Below are positions 44,069 through 53,161 of a DNA stretch of 64,000 bases, one piece after another. The stretch spans positions 558,001-622,000 of the forward strand of contig NZ_LR723670.1 of NCBI RefSeq assembly GCF_902502825.2, written 5' to 3'. Made by a program: the position numbers and the translations under genes. The notes beneath the pieces were generated by a model. The model was given only the letters and a program-made list of their open reading frames with translations. It searched no databases and was not told the origin of the DNA. The stretch comes from Pseudorhizobium flavum. Lineage in GTDB: Bacteria > Pseudomonadota > Alphaproteobacteria > Rhizobiales > Rhizobiaceae. Numbering within the stretch: the first letter of the stretch is position 1; each line of letters begins with the position of its first letter.

Positions 44069-44097
44069 TTGACCAAACGAACTGTTCCGTACATTCT
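44069..44097 (+). promoter_or_regulatory. Promoter and operator of the TRAP transporter genes
   Basis: TTGACC (44069) with a poor -10 (CATTCT) 17 bases on. CGAACTGTTCCGTACATT at 44078-44095 matches the aroE-promoter element at 14 of 18 positions (CGAACT...GTACATT). It lies 89 bases before the dctP start. Confidence 0.5.
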
Positions 44098-44183
44098 GCC
44101 TTGAGCAGACGGGAGACACCGTTGGTCTGGAGGAGATCATCTACGCTCGGTGGATGAGAGAGAAACAAACAGGAGGAGAAAAC

Positions 44184-45170
44184 ATGATGCTCAATCTCAC
44201 ACGCCGTCATTTGTTTGGCGCAACCATGCTCGCCGCGGCAGTGCTCGCCGTTCCGGCCCTGGCCCAGGACAAGCCGGTCCTCAAGTTCTCGGCCGTGTTC
44301 TCGGAGCAGGATATCCGCGCCGAGATGACCAAGAAGCTTGCCGAAGGGATCAGCGAGAACTTCAAGCTGGAACCCTATTACGGCGGTAACCTCTTCAAGC
44401 AGGGCACCGAACTCGTAGCAATCCAGCGCGGCAACCTGCAGATGGGTAATATCGCGCCGCAGGACATTTCCAAGCAGATCCCGGAGTGGTCGGTTCTCAC
44501 GTCCGCTTACCTTTTCCGTGACGCTGCACATCTGTCGGCCTTCTTCAACAGCGAGACCGGCGCCGAGTTCAAGAAGATGGCCGAGGACAAGCTCGGTATC
44601 CACATTCTCGGCCCGACCTATTTCGGCGCGCGCCAGGTGGGCCTGAAGCCTGAGAAGAAGATCAACACGCCGGAAGACATGGCCGGCATCAAGCTGCGCA
44701 TGCCGGGTGGGGACGCCTGGCAGTTCCTCGGCGAGGCCCTAGGGGCCAACCCGGTTCCTGTTGCCTATGCGGAAGTCTATACCGCACTGCAGACGGGTGC
44801 GATCGACGGCCAGGACAACCCGCTCCCGAACGTCAAGAACATGAAGTTCTACGAGGTCATGTCGCAGATCGTGCTGACTTCGCACCTGATCGGCTACGAC
44901 CTGCTGGTCATCTCCAAGGAAGTTTGGGACAAGATGACACCTGAACAGCAGCAGTCCTTCCAGACGGCGGCAGACGAGGCCATGAAATGGAGCGAGGAAC
45001 AGCACGTCGCCCAGGAAAAGTCGCTGCTGGATGAGTTCAAGGCTGCCGGCCTTGAGATCTATGAACCAGACCAGGAGGCGTTCCGCAAATTCGCGCAGGA
45101 GAAGTATCTCGCTTCCGACCTCGCGAAGTCCTGGCCCGAGGGCATCCTGGAAAAAGTCGCCGGAATGTAA
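44184..45170 (+). CDS. dctP: TRAP transporter substrate-binding protein, DctP family
   Basis: Periplasmic solute receptor of a TRAP importer, 328 residues. The N-terminus MMLNLTRRHLFGATML has a Tat-like RR pair, and the signal ends at ALAQ. The mature protein has LKFSAVFSEQDIRAEMTKK, IKLRMPGG and the DctP carboxylate-binding region with AYAEVYTALQTGAIDGQDNPL (key Arg in L-R-M-P). AGGAGGAG precedes the ATG at 44184. Carboxylate binding and the cluster suggest quinate or shikimate as ligand. It is followed by the two membrane subunits. Confidence 0.9.
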   Translation: MMLNLTRRHLFGATMLAAAVLAVPALAQDKPVLKFSAVFSEQDIRAEMTKKLAEGISENFKLEPYYGGNLFKQGTELVAIQRGNLQMGNIAPQDISKQIPEWSVLTSAYLFRDAAHLSAFFNSETGAEFKKMAEDKLGIHILGPTYFGARQVGLKPEKKINTPEDMAGIKLRMPGGDAWQFLGEALGANPVPVAYAEVYTALQTGAIDGQDNPLPNVKNMKFYEVMSQIVLTSHLIGYDLLVISKEVWDKMTPEQQQSFQTAADEAMKWSEEQHVAQEKSLLDEFKAAGLEIYEPDQEAFRKFAQEKYLASDLAKSWPEGILEKVAGM

Positions 45171-45200
45171 GATCGAGCTGAAGCTCAGAGTACGATGATC

Positions 45201-45234
45201 GAGGAGGCGGCCCGCTCCTGCGGCGCGCCTCCTC
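45201..45234 (+). terminator. Intercistronic hairpin between dctP and dctQ
   Basis: GAGGAGGCG and CGCCTCCTC form a 9-bp stem with a 16-base loop, 30 bases after the dctP stop. It has no T-run. As with potF, a hairpin behind a binding-protein gene probably protects that part of the mRNA. Confidence 0.45.
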
Positions 45235-45250
45235 CTGGGAGGAATGAGGG

Positions 45251-45769
45251 ATGAACACCACACTTGCGACCATCGGCGGGTGGTTGAGACGGCGCGCGGA
45301 AAACATATTGTGCCTGATGTTGCTGATGATGTTCGTCGTCTTCATCCTGCAGATCATCTTCCGCTATGTACTCAATCTCTCCATCGGCTGGACCCACGAG
45401 GTCAGCGTGGCGCTCTGGATCTGGATCGTTCTCTTCGGATCAGCCTTCGTGGTTCGTGAGGTCGACGAAATCCGCTTCGACCTGATCTGGGGTGGTGCCA
45501 GCGACCAGTCACGACGCATCATGCAGATCATTTGTGCAGCGGCACTGATCTTTCTCTTCGGCATTTCGCTTCCGGCCATCGTCGACTACGTGACCTTCAT
45601 GAAGGTGGAGAGCACCGCCTATCTCAAGATCCGGTTCGACTATCTCTATTCCATCTATGTCGTCTTCGCGATTGCGATGATCGTCCGCTATATGTGGCTG
45701 GGCTTCCGCGCTATACGCGGCAACGCGCCGGATGCTTTCGACCCGACCAAGGCAGGCTCAGGCGTATGA
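45251..45769 (+). CDS. dctQ: TRAP transporter small permease, DctQ family
   Basis: A 172-residue membrane protein with four predicted membrane helices and the DctQ motif YVLNLSIGWTHEVSVALWIWIVLFGSAF (key part: W-T-x-E-x-x-x-x-L). It works with DctM to form the membrane complex. Its stop overlaps the dctM start (ATGA). GGAGGAATGAGGG precedes the ATG. Confidence 0.87.
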   Translation: MNTTLATIGGWLRRRAENILCLMLLMMFVVFILQIIFRYVLNLSIGWTHEVSVALWIWIVLFGSAFVVREVDEIRFDLIWGGASDQSRRIMQIICAAALIFLFGISLPAIVDYVTFMKVESTAYLKIRFDYLYSIYVVFAIAMIVRYMWLGFRAIRGNAPDAFDPTKAGSGV

Positions 45770-47067
45770 ACCTCGCAAGCCCTTTCTCAATCTCGATCGT
45801 CATCATTACCATTCTTGCATTCCTTGGCCTGCCCATAGGGCTCGCCATGCTGGCTGGTTCTACGCTTTACCTGTTCCTGGTGGGTGCGGACATGGGGATC
45901 GTCGCCGAGCAGTTTCTCAACGGCATGTACTCCAACTACGTCATTCTGGCGGTCCCGCTCTTCATCCTTGCGGCCGAGTTCATGAATGTCGGGTCGATGA
46001 CGGAACGACTACTGACCTTCTGCAACGTCCTGGTGGGGCGCTTCCGCGGCGGTCTTGCTCAGGTCAATATCGTGCAGAGCATCATCTTTGCCGGCATGTC
46101 GGGCTCGGCAATCGCCGACGCCGCCGGGAGCGGCCGGATGATGCAGAACATGATGACCCGGGAAGGCCGCTACACACCGAGCTACGCAGCCGCACTGACG
46201 GCGGTAACCTCGGTTATCGGCCCGATCATTCCGCCATCAATCCCGATGATCATCTACGCGCTCGTGTCGGACGCCTCGATCGGCTACCTCTTCCTCGCAG
46301 GCATGGTTCCCGGCCTCTTGATGGCGGGGCTGCAGATGATGCAGGTTGCCATCACTGCACGCCGCAAGAACTTCCCGGTGGAAGATCCGGTGCCGATGCG
46401 CGAGATCCCGCGCATCACCATCCGCGCCTTCCCCGCCCTCATGATGCCGGTCGTCCTGCTCGGCTGCATCTATACCGGCATCACGACGCCGACCGAGGCG
46501 GCGGCCATCGCTGCTGCCTATGCACTCGTCATCTCCGTCCTGCTCTACCGCAGCATCACCCTGAAGGACTTCTACGGTTCGCTCTATACGAGCGCCAAGT
46601 CGTCCGCCTCGATCGGTATGCTTATCGCCGGCGCGCTCGTCTTCAACTACGTCGTCACGATCGAGAACATTCCCGATAGTCTGCGGGTCATGCTGACCAG
46701 CATGGACCTCTCGCCGATCGGTTTCCTGATCCTCGTCAACATCATCCTGCTCTTGCTCGGGTGCGTGCTGGAAGGCACGGCGATCCTGCTCATCATCGTG
46801 CCGGTCTTCATTCCGACGGCGCAGGCGCTCGGCATCGATCTCGTCCATTTCGGCGTCGTGGTCGTGGTCAACATCATGCTTGGCCTCGTCACGCCGCCTT
46901 ATGGCCTGCTGCTGTTCATCATGACCAACATCTCCGGAAGTCCGGTCCGCGACATCATCCGTGACGCGCTGCCCTTCCTCTTCTGGATGGTGGTTTCGCT
47001 CGTATTCATCACCTTCGTTCCCGACAGCGTTCTCTGGCTGCCGCGGCTGCTGGGCTATCAAGGCTGA
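45766..47067 (+). CDS. dctM: TRAP transporter large permease, DctM family
   Basis: A 433-residue channel subunit with about twelve membrane helices. Family motifs are AVPLFILAAEFMN, GMSGSAIADAAGSGRMM, SVIGPIIPPSIPMIIYA and TTPTEAAAIAAAYAL. It uses the sodium gradient to import the solute delivered by DctP. It is translationally coupled to dctQ. The aroQ-like gene follows 9 bases after its stop, so it is in the same transcript. Confidence 0.92.
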   Translation: MNLASPFSISIVIITILAFLGLPIGLAMLAGSTLYLFLVGADMGIVAEQFLNGMYSNYVILAVPLFILAAEFMNVGSMTERLLTFCNVLVGRFRGGLAQVNIVQSIIFAGMSGSAIADAAGSGRMMQNMMTREGRYTPSYAAALTAVTSVIGPIIPPSIPMIIYALVSDASIGYLFLAGMVPGLLMAGLQMMQVAITARRKNFPVEDPVPMREIPRITIRAFPALMMPVVLLGCIYTGITTPTEAAAIAAAYALVISVLLYRSITLKDFYGSLYTSAKSSASIGMLIAGALVFNYVVTIENIPDSLRVMLTSMDLSPIGFLILVNIILLLLGCVLEGTAILLIIVPVFIPTAQALGIDLVHFGVVVVVNIMLGLVTPPYGLLLFIMTNISGSPVRDIIRDALPFLFWMVVSLVFITFVPDSVLWLPRLLGYQG

Positions 47068-47076
47068 GGTATCATC

Positions 47077-47517
47077 ATGAAGCCGATCTACATCCTGAAC
47101 GGCCCGAACCTGAACCGGCTAGGAAAGCGGGAGCCCGAGATCTACGGGACGACGACCCTGGCAGAAGTCGAGGCCATGTGCCGGGATGCGGCCGGTGAGC
47201 GACCGGTCGAGTTTCGACAGACCAACAGCGAGGAGCGGCTGATCGAATGGGTGCATGAGGCGATCGACGAAGGGGATGGCATCATCATCAATCCTGCAGC
47301 CTTCACGTTCACCTCCTTGGCTCTCCTCGACGCGCTGAAGATGTTCAAGGGACCCATCATCGAGTTCCACATCAGCAACGTCCATCGCCGGGAGTCGATC
47401 TACCACCGCTCCTACGTCTCGATGACCGCGACCACGATTATGGCCGGGCTGGGGGCGGAAGGCTATCCCGTCGCCGTTCGTGCCCTGGAGACGTTGATCG
47501 CCAAGAAGGCACGATAG
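47077..47517 (+). CDS. aroQ: Type II 3-dehydroquinate dehydratase-like protein (AroQ, variant active site)
   Basis: A 146-residue AroQ-fold protein. It keeps the lid motif NGPNLNRLGKREPEIYG with the catalytic Tyr, the Asn in IINPAA, the Asp in LLDAL, and EFHISNVH with the catalytic His. Two usual substrate contacts differ. The motif Y-T-H-T-S is F-T-F-T-S, so the His is Phe. The Arg four residues after the conserved R-E region (Arg112 in M. tuberculosis numbering, as I recall it) is Tyr. It may act on dehydroquinate in the catabolic route or on a related substrate. It is last in the TRAP operon. Confidence 0.82.
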   Translation: MKPIYILNGPNLNRLGKREPEIYGTTTLAEVEAMCRDAAGERPVEFRQTNSEERLIEWVHEAIDEGDGIIINPAAFTFTSLALLDALKMFKGPIIEFHISNVHRRESIYHRSYVSMTATTIMAGLGAEGYPVAVRALETLIAKKAR

Positions 47518-47702
47518 GCGCGGCACTCCAGCCCCGCCCCCTACTCATCAATGCATTACGGATCGAAGATCCGGCTGCGCGGCGCAAGCCGCGTTGCGGC
47601 CACTACGTAAATCATTGACGGATTCATTCTCCGCTTCCTGATAGAAGGCTAAAGTCGGGAATGATCCGTGGCGGGTCGTCTGCGGCGCTGGAGAGTTGTT
47701 TG

Positions 47703-49607
47703 ATGTCAGGATATTCGGCGGGCGAGAAGCTGAAGATCGCGCTTCTGGCGGTGGCCCTCGGTGGCCTCTTTGGCGGTCTCCTGCTGGCTTACGGGATTGA
47801 TAGACCGGAACTTGCCACTACCGTGTGGGCGCTGGGTGTTGGCCCTGTGCTTGTCGCGCTCCTAGTCGAGATCCTGCACAGCCTGCGCCGGGGTGAGGTC
47901 GGGCTCGATATCGTGGCGGCTCTTTCCATGTCGGCCGCGCTCCTTTTTGGCGAAACTCTCGCAGCCGCCGTTGTTGCGGTTATGTATTCCGGCGGTACCT
48001 TTCTTGAAAGCTTCGCCGAAGGCCGCGCGCGTCGCGAGATGCGCGACCTGCTCGCGCGCGTGCCTCGGACGGCTACGCGGCACATCAATGGCGCACTGGA
48101 AGACGTGCCGCTCGATGCCGTCGCACCCGGCGACCGGCTGCTGATCCGGCAGGGGGACGTGGTTCCGGTCGATGGCACCGTCGGATCCTCCGTCGCCTTC
48201 CTGGATACCTCCGCCCTGACGGGGGAGTCGCTGCCGGTCAGGGTGGAGGAGGGCGGTGATGCAATGAGCGGTTCCACCAATGCTGGCGAGGCATTCGACC
48301 TCCTTGCGACCCGACCGGCAGCCGACAGTACCTATGCCGGCATCGTTCGTCTCGTCGAACAGGCCCAGGCCTCGAAGGCACCCATGTCGCGGCTCGCGGA
48401 CAGGTGGTCGCTTGCTTTCCTGCTCGTCACTGTCGCAATCGCCTTCTCGGCGTGGTGGGTAACGGGGGACCCCATCCGCGCTGTTGCCGTATTGGTGGTG
48501 GCAACGCCGTGCCCGCTGATCCTGGCTGTGCCCGTGGCGTTGGTGGCTGGCCTTTCCCGCGCCGCTCATCACGGAGTGCTGATCAAGGGTGCCGGACCCC
48601 TTGAAGCGATGGCCCGCGCGCGCACGCTGATCCTCGACAAGACGGGGACGCTGACGGATGGGCGGCCGAAGATCGTGTCGGCCAGCACATATGGCGGTAT
48701 GGTAGAGGACGACGTGCTGAGGCTGGCGGCGGCGCTCGAACAGGCAACCAAGCACCCGGTTGCCCAGGCGATCGTCCAGGAGGCGCGCGAGCGAGGGCTG
48801 GCACTGCCAATTCCGACGGAGGTGACCGAGACCCCGGGGGAGGGGCTGGTCGGTCGCGTCGACGACCGCTCCGTGGTCGTGGGCGGTCATCGCTTCGTAT
48901 CCGACCAACTCGGTCGAACACTGATGGGGCATCCGGCGCTCGGTGCGGGATCGGTGCTGGTCGCTGTCGGCATTGACGGTCGAATCGCGGGTCATTTCGT
49001 CATGGCTGACCCCCTGCGCGATGACAGTCTCGGAATGCTTTCAGGCCTGCGTCGGCAGGGAATCGAGCGCATCCTGCTGGCAACAGGAGATCGCCGGGAT
49101 GTCGCCAAGCGCATAACCGAGGGACTTGGCCTTGATGGCATCAGAGCTGACCTCAGCCCCAACGAGAAAGTGCTGCTGGTGCTCACCGAGCGGAAGCATG
49201 GTCCCGTGATGATGGTCGGAGATGGCGTCAATGATGCACCCGCCTTGGCTGCGGCTGATATCGGCGTCGCCATGGGTGCGCGTGGCGCGGCCGCGTCGGC
49301 AGAGGCCGCGGACGTCGTCCTGCTTGTTGACAGCGTGGACCGGCTGCGGGCAGGGGTGGAAATCGCCCGTGGCGCGCGGCGAATTGCCCTGCAAAGCGTG
49401 GTGGTCGGGATCGGGCTCTCCGTCATCGGTATGATCGCGGCAGCCCTTGGCTACCTCTCCCCCGTCCAGGGTGCCTTGATCCAGGAGGCGATCGACGTGG
49501 CAGTCATTCTCAACGCGTTGCGCGCCCTCCGCATCGAGCCGGCCCCGGCCGATCCCGACCATCCGAGTTTGCGCAGCAGCAAAGAAGGCATGGGAAGGTT
49601 CGGATAG
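47703..49607 (+). CDS. Heavy-metal P1B-type ATPase with TPC motif
   Basis: A 634-residue metal-transporting P-type ATPase with eight predicted membrane helices. The actuator loop has LTGESLPV, the phosphorylation site is D312 in DKTGTLTDG, and the hinge has MVGDGVNDAPALAAADIG. The metal helix carries TPC (VATPCPLILAVPVA) instead of CPC or SPC, the mark of the P1B-5 group, some of whose members move Ni or Fe. There is no N-terminal metal-binding domain and no C-terminal hemerythrin domain. GGAGAG favours the ATG at 47703 over 47661. No metal regulator gene is adjacent. Confidence 0.85.
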   Translation: MSGYSAGEKLKIALLAVALGGLFGGLLLAYGIDRPELATTVWALGVGPVLVALLVEILHSLRRGEVGLDIVAALSMSAALLFGETLAAAVVAVMYSGGTFLESFAEGRARREMRDLLARVPRTATRHINGALEDVPLDAVAPGDRLLIRQGDVVPVDGTVGSSVAFLDTSALTGESLPVRVEEGGDAMSGSTNAGEAFDLLATRPAADSTYAGIVRLVEQAQASKAPMSRLADRWSLAFLLVTVAIAFSAWWVTGDPIRAVAVLVVATPCPLILAVPVALVAGLSRAAHHGVLIKGAGPLEAMARARTLILDKTGTLTDGRPKIVSASTYGGMVEDDVLRLAAALEQATKHPVAQAIVQEARERGLALPIPTEVTETPGEGLVGRVDDRSVVVGGHRFVSDQLGRTLMGHPALGAGSVLVAVGIDGRIAGHFVMADPLRDDSLGMLSGLRRQGIERILLATGDRRDVAKRITEGLGLDGIRADLSPNEKVLLVLTERKHGPVMMVGDGVNDAPALAAADIGVAMGARGAAASAEAADVVLLVDSVDRLRAGVEIARGARRIALQSVVVGIGLSVIGMIAAALGYLSPVQGALIQEAIDVAVILNALRALRIEPAPADPDHPSLRSSKEGMGRFG

Positions 49608-49672
49608 CTCAATGCGGCCGGACATCATGTTAGGCGGTTCGGCATGAGGCCGGCGTCGTTTGGAGCCTCCTC

Positions 49673-51841
49673 ATGCGTTTTTCTGATGTATCCCTCACAA
49701 AACGAATTCTGGTCTGCGCGGCTCTGCCGGCGGTTGTGGCCGTCTGGCTCGCTTACGGCCGTATCACCGACGGGATCGTTTCCTATCGCGAGGCCACACA
49801 TGTCGTATCGGTGAGCGTCGACCTGGCCGCCCTCGCGGACGTGATCCATGCGGTACAGAGAGAGCGAGGCCAAACTGCCGGCGCCCTTGCAGCCAGCGAT
49901 CAGGCTCAGTTGAGCCGCCTTGATGAAGCCCGTCAATCGACTGATGACTTCGCCGGGACGCTGGAGGAACTGTCGTCGGACACGGGATCCACGCCACCCG
50001 GTTCTTTGTCCGCGTCGCTGGATAGCCTTCGGGAACTGCGGCAGCGGGTCGATCTACGGGAGCTTTCGGCCGCCACCGCGACCTTGCGCTACAGCGATGT
50101 CGTCGCTGGCTTGCTTGCATTGTCGAAGACCCTCGGAGACCAAGGCTCCGACAGCCCGATCGCCGATGAAATTGCAGCCTACAGCCTCTTCTCTCAGGTG
50201 AAGGAGTTGGCGGGCCAGGAAAGGGCAACCGGCAATGGCGTGATCACGGCAGGTGTCGTCGACAAGGCCGCCTTGACGCGATTGTCGATCCTTCACGGTT
50301 CGCAGGCAGCGCTGCTGGACGAATTCGCAGCACGTGCGCCTGCCTTCGCGGATGCTGCAAGGTCGATCGCAGTTGCAGGCGAGGGACCGCTTGCGGCCAT
50401 GCGATCGCGCCTGCTGCTCGCCGGCGCAGAGGGCGATGTGTCCGGACTCGATGCCGCAACCTGGTATCGCCTCACCACAGAACGGATCGACACGATGCGT
50501 GCCCTTGAGCAACGTCTTCTCGAGCAGGTCAGAGAAGATGCAGCCGGAGCAGCGGCGGCCGAAGAGCGCGCACTGGTCGTCCTGGGCGTTTCGCTGGCTG
50601 GCGCGCTTGCTGGTTCGTTATTGCTTTCGCTTGCGATCGGCCTGGGCGTGGTGCGGCCGATCAAGCGCCTCACCGCAGCCATAGAACAACTCGCCGAAGG
50701 TGACGCCACGGTCAGCGTCGGCGATACCTCCGCCAGGGACGAGGTCGGCGCCATGTCGCGGGCAGTTGCTCGGGCGCTCGAGGAGGCGCGGCGGCAGGCC
50801 GAGCACCAGAGGCAGGAAGAGATGGCCCGCGACGCTGATGCGCGGCGCATCGCCGAAGCCGCCGAGCGCGAGCGCGTGGTACGTAGCCAGGCGGTCGAAT
50901 ATGCTCTCGGCCAGCTTGTAACGGGTCTTGATGCACTTTCGGCCGGCGACCTTCGCTATAGGATAGAAGCAGTCCTAGATGCCGACTTCGACGGGCTCCG
51001 CCTTATCTTCAACCGGTCTGTCGAGACCCTGGAGCAGCTGGTTGCCACTGCTGGCGGCAATGCCAGTGTCATCGATGAGGGGTGTGCCGATTTGCGCGGT
51101 GCCGCTGACGAGCTTGCCCGCCGGACGGCGGGCCAGGCGGCCGCGCTTGAAGAGGCCGCAGCGGCACTGGAGCAGGTGGCGAGCGCAGTCAAAATGTCCT
51201 CGGGTGCGGCAGACGACGCGCAGAAGTCATCCACCCGAGCAAGCGACGACACATCCCAGGCGACGATCATCGTGAGCCAGACAGTCGAGGCGATGGAGGA
51301 GATTGCTCACTCGTCCTCGCGGATTGGTCACATCATCAACGTCATCGATGAAATTGCCTTCCAGACCAACCTGCTGGCGCTCAACGCCGGCGTCGAGGCG
51401 GCACGAGCCGGTGAAGCAGGGAAGGGCTTCGCAGTCGTCGCCCAAGAGGTCCGCGAACTGGCACAGCGCTCGGCCTCGGCTGCCAGAGAGATAAAATCTC
51501 TGGTGGAGCAGGCATCCAAAGACGTCTCCAACGGCGTTTCGCTGGTCGGCCGTACCGGGGAGGCTCTCCATGGCATCGAGCAGCAGGTGAGAACGGTCAA
51601 TGGACAGATGCTGGCGATAGCGCAATCCGCAAAGGAGCAGTCGGTGGCGCTGGCGGAGATCAGCGGTTCGATCGCGCAACTGGACCAGATCACTCAGCAG
51701 AACGCCAGCATGGTGGAAGAGACCAACGCAGCCTCGGTAACGCTGGCGGTTGAAGCGTCAAAGCTGCGGGATCAGTTGGCCGCTTTCCGGACCAGTGATC
51801 AACAGTCGGCCGAGGTGCAAACTTATCCAGCGGCTGCCTGA
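49673..51841 (+). CDS. mcp: Methyl-accepting chemotaxis protein with NIT sensory domain
   Basis: A 722-residue chemoreceptor: a membrane helix (about residues 10-30), a periplasmic helical domain starting [16 protein letters not shown] (the nitrate/nitrite-sensing NIT fold), a second membrane helix near 300-325, HAMP segments, and the signalling hairpin [36 protein letters not shown] (key part: the conserved E-A-A-R-A-G-E tip). It ends without an NWETF-type CheR/CheB tether. The ligand may be nitrate, nitrite or another anion; this is a family guess. It stands alone on its strand. Confidence 0.9.
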   Translation: MRFSDVSLTKRILVCAALPAVVAVWLAYGRITDGIVSYREATHVVSVSVDLAALADVIHAVQRERGQTAGALAASDQAQLSRLDEARQSTDDFAGTLEELSSDTGSTPPGSLSASLDSLRELRQRVDLRELSAATATLRYSDVVAGLLALSKTLGDQGSDSPIADEIAAYSLFSQVKELAGQERATGNGVITAGVVDKAALTRLSILHGSQAALLDEFAARAPAFADAARSIAVAGEGPLAAMRSRLLLAGAEGDVSGLDAATWYRLTTERIDTMRALEQRLLEQVREDAAGAAAAEERALVVLGVSLAGALAGSLLLSLAIGLGVVRPIKRLTAAIEQLAEGDATVSVGDTSARDEVGAMSRAVARALEEARRQAEHQRQEEMARDADARRIAEAAERERVVRSQAVEYALGQLVTGLDALSAGDLRYRIEAVLDADFDGLRLIFNRSVETLEQLVATAGGNASVIDEGCADLRGAADELARRTAGQAAALEEAAAALEQVASAVKMSSGAADDAQKSSTRASDDTSQATIIVSQTVEAMEEIAHSSSRIGHIINVIDEIAFQTNLLALNAGVEAARAGEAGKGFAVVAQEVRELAQRSASAAREIKSLVEQASKDVSNGVSLVGRTGEALHGIEQQVRTVNGQMLAIAQSAKEQSVALAEISGSIAQLDQITQQNASMVEETNAASVTLAVEASKLRDQLAAFRTSDQQSAEVQTYPAAA

Positions 51842-51849
51842 AGGAAGTG

Positions 51850-51871
51850 CCCTCGGTAGCGCCTCCGAGGG
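51850..51871. terminator. Hairpin between convergent mcp and GGDEF genes
   Basis: CCCTCGG and CCGAGGG form a 7-bp stem with an 8-base loop, starting 9 bases after the mcp stop. There is no T-run, so termination would be weak or Rho-assisted. Confidence 0.35.
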
Positions 51872-51946
51872 ACCTGCATGCCAGTACGGGTGATATGACC
51901 ATCGGCAGGATCTTTGTCCGGAACTGCCGAGGGTCACCGAAGAGCC

Positions 51947-52942
51947 CTAGAGGATGGAAACGCGGTCGCGACCTGTCCGTTTCGAGTGATACAGTCCTTC
52001 ATCGGCGCGCCTCAGAATATCATCGGTCGACTTGTCCGAGAACCGGAAGTCGCTGACGCCGCCGCTGATCGTCGACTCATGTCGCAGGCAATCCCGGAGC
52101 GCAGCTGGAACGTGCTTGCGAAGCCGCTCCGCAATCTCCAGCGCATTACCGCTCTCGGTTCCTGGCATGACGATCACGAACTCGTCCCCACCGAAGCGAG
52201 CGATCACGTCGCTCTGGCTCAGATGCTGGCGACAGAGCCGCGCAATCTCTATGAGCGCTGCGTCGCCCATGTGGTGCCCCATCTCGTCGTTGATGCGTTT
52301 GAAGTTGTCGAGATCAAAGACCAGAAGCGAGGTCTGGGATTTTTCGCGTTCGAAGGCCGCCAGCCGATCATCGAGGGTCGCGATGAGCTTCCGCCGGTTG
52401 TAAAGGCCGGTCAGGGCATCCGTTTCGCTCAGCTGACGCAGTTTTTGCTGCGTCTCGTTCTTCTCGGTGATGTTGCTCGCTACCCAGACGACGGCGGGCT
52501 CACCATCAACGGGAAAGTCGAGTGCCTGGACGCGACCTTCGAACCATATCGCGTGCGCGGGACCGTCGCCGGCACCCTTCACGTCACTGCCGCTGAGTTG
52601 GTACTCGACAATATGGAGAACGCCGCTCGACAGCGCCTTCTCGATTTCTGCAGCGAACCACTGAGCCTTTTCCTGTTTCAGCACCTCGAACATGCTGCGC
52701 CCGACGAGGCCGCTGCCGTCATGATAGTGCCTGATGTCCTTGCCTCCAAAGATCGCCGCGTAGCGACCGCTACGGGTGAGGATGAAGGCGGGATCGGGAA
52801 GGGAGGATAGTATCGAGATCAGTTGCTGATGCGTGAACAAGGAAGACCTACCGGACGCTCCGAGAAGACCGATGACCACCGTCGAGCGACGCCTTGCGCT
52901 TGCATCTGACTCGGTCAGCGGCGGGAAGCGAATAGTTGTCAT
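51947..52942 (-). CDS. PAS-GGDEF diguanylate cyclase
   Basis: Makes the second messenger cyclic di-GMP. The 331 residues have a PAS domain (about 30-165, LISILSSLPDPAFILTRSGRYAAIFGG) and a GGDEF domain (about 170-330) starting SETDALTGLYNRRKL and containing the active-site loop ARFGGDEFVIVMPG. The inhibitory RxxD site five residues upstream is SQSD, so product feedback through it is probably lost. The ATG at 52942 is chosen; the frame runs back to 53044 without support. It is convergent with mcp. Confidence 0.9.
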   Translation of the reverse strand: MTTIRFPPLTESDASARRRSTVVIGLLGASGRSSLFTHQQLISILSSLPDPAFILTRSGRYAAIFGGKDIRHYHDGSGLVGRSMFEVLKQEKAQWFAAEIEKALSSGVLHIVEYQLSGSDVKGAGDGPAHAIWFEGRVQALDFPVDGEPAVVWVASNITEKNETQQKLRQLSETDALTGLYNRRKLIATLDDRLAAFEREKSQTSLLVFDLDNFKRINDEMGHHMGDAALIEIARLCRQHLSQSDVIARFGGDEFVIVMPGTESGNALEIAERLRKHVPAALRDCLRHESTISGGVSDFRFSDKSTDDILRRADEGLYHSKRTGRDRVSIL

Positions 52943-53161
52943 ACAAGTGCTGCCATTCTCTAAATGCCCGCCCGCTGGTGCCGGCCGGCAGCCCCTTTTG
53001 TTTCCATTCCGCGAGAGAGGTCGTGGCTCCTTCATCGGAGACAATGCCTGGCCAATGATCGACGCTGCGTTGGAGGTTGAAAAAGTCTGCCGCGTCTAAG
53101 CTCGTTTTATCGCCATACGGACCTTGGCCCACGGGGACGCCAGATTGCGGTCGCCGAGAAC

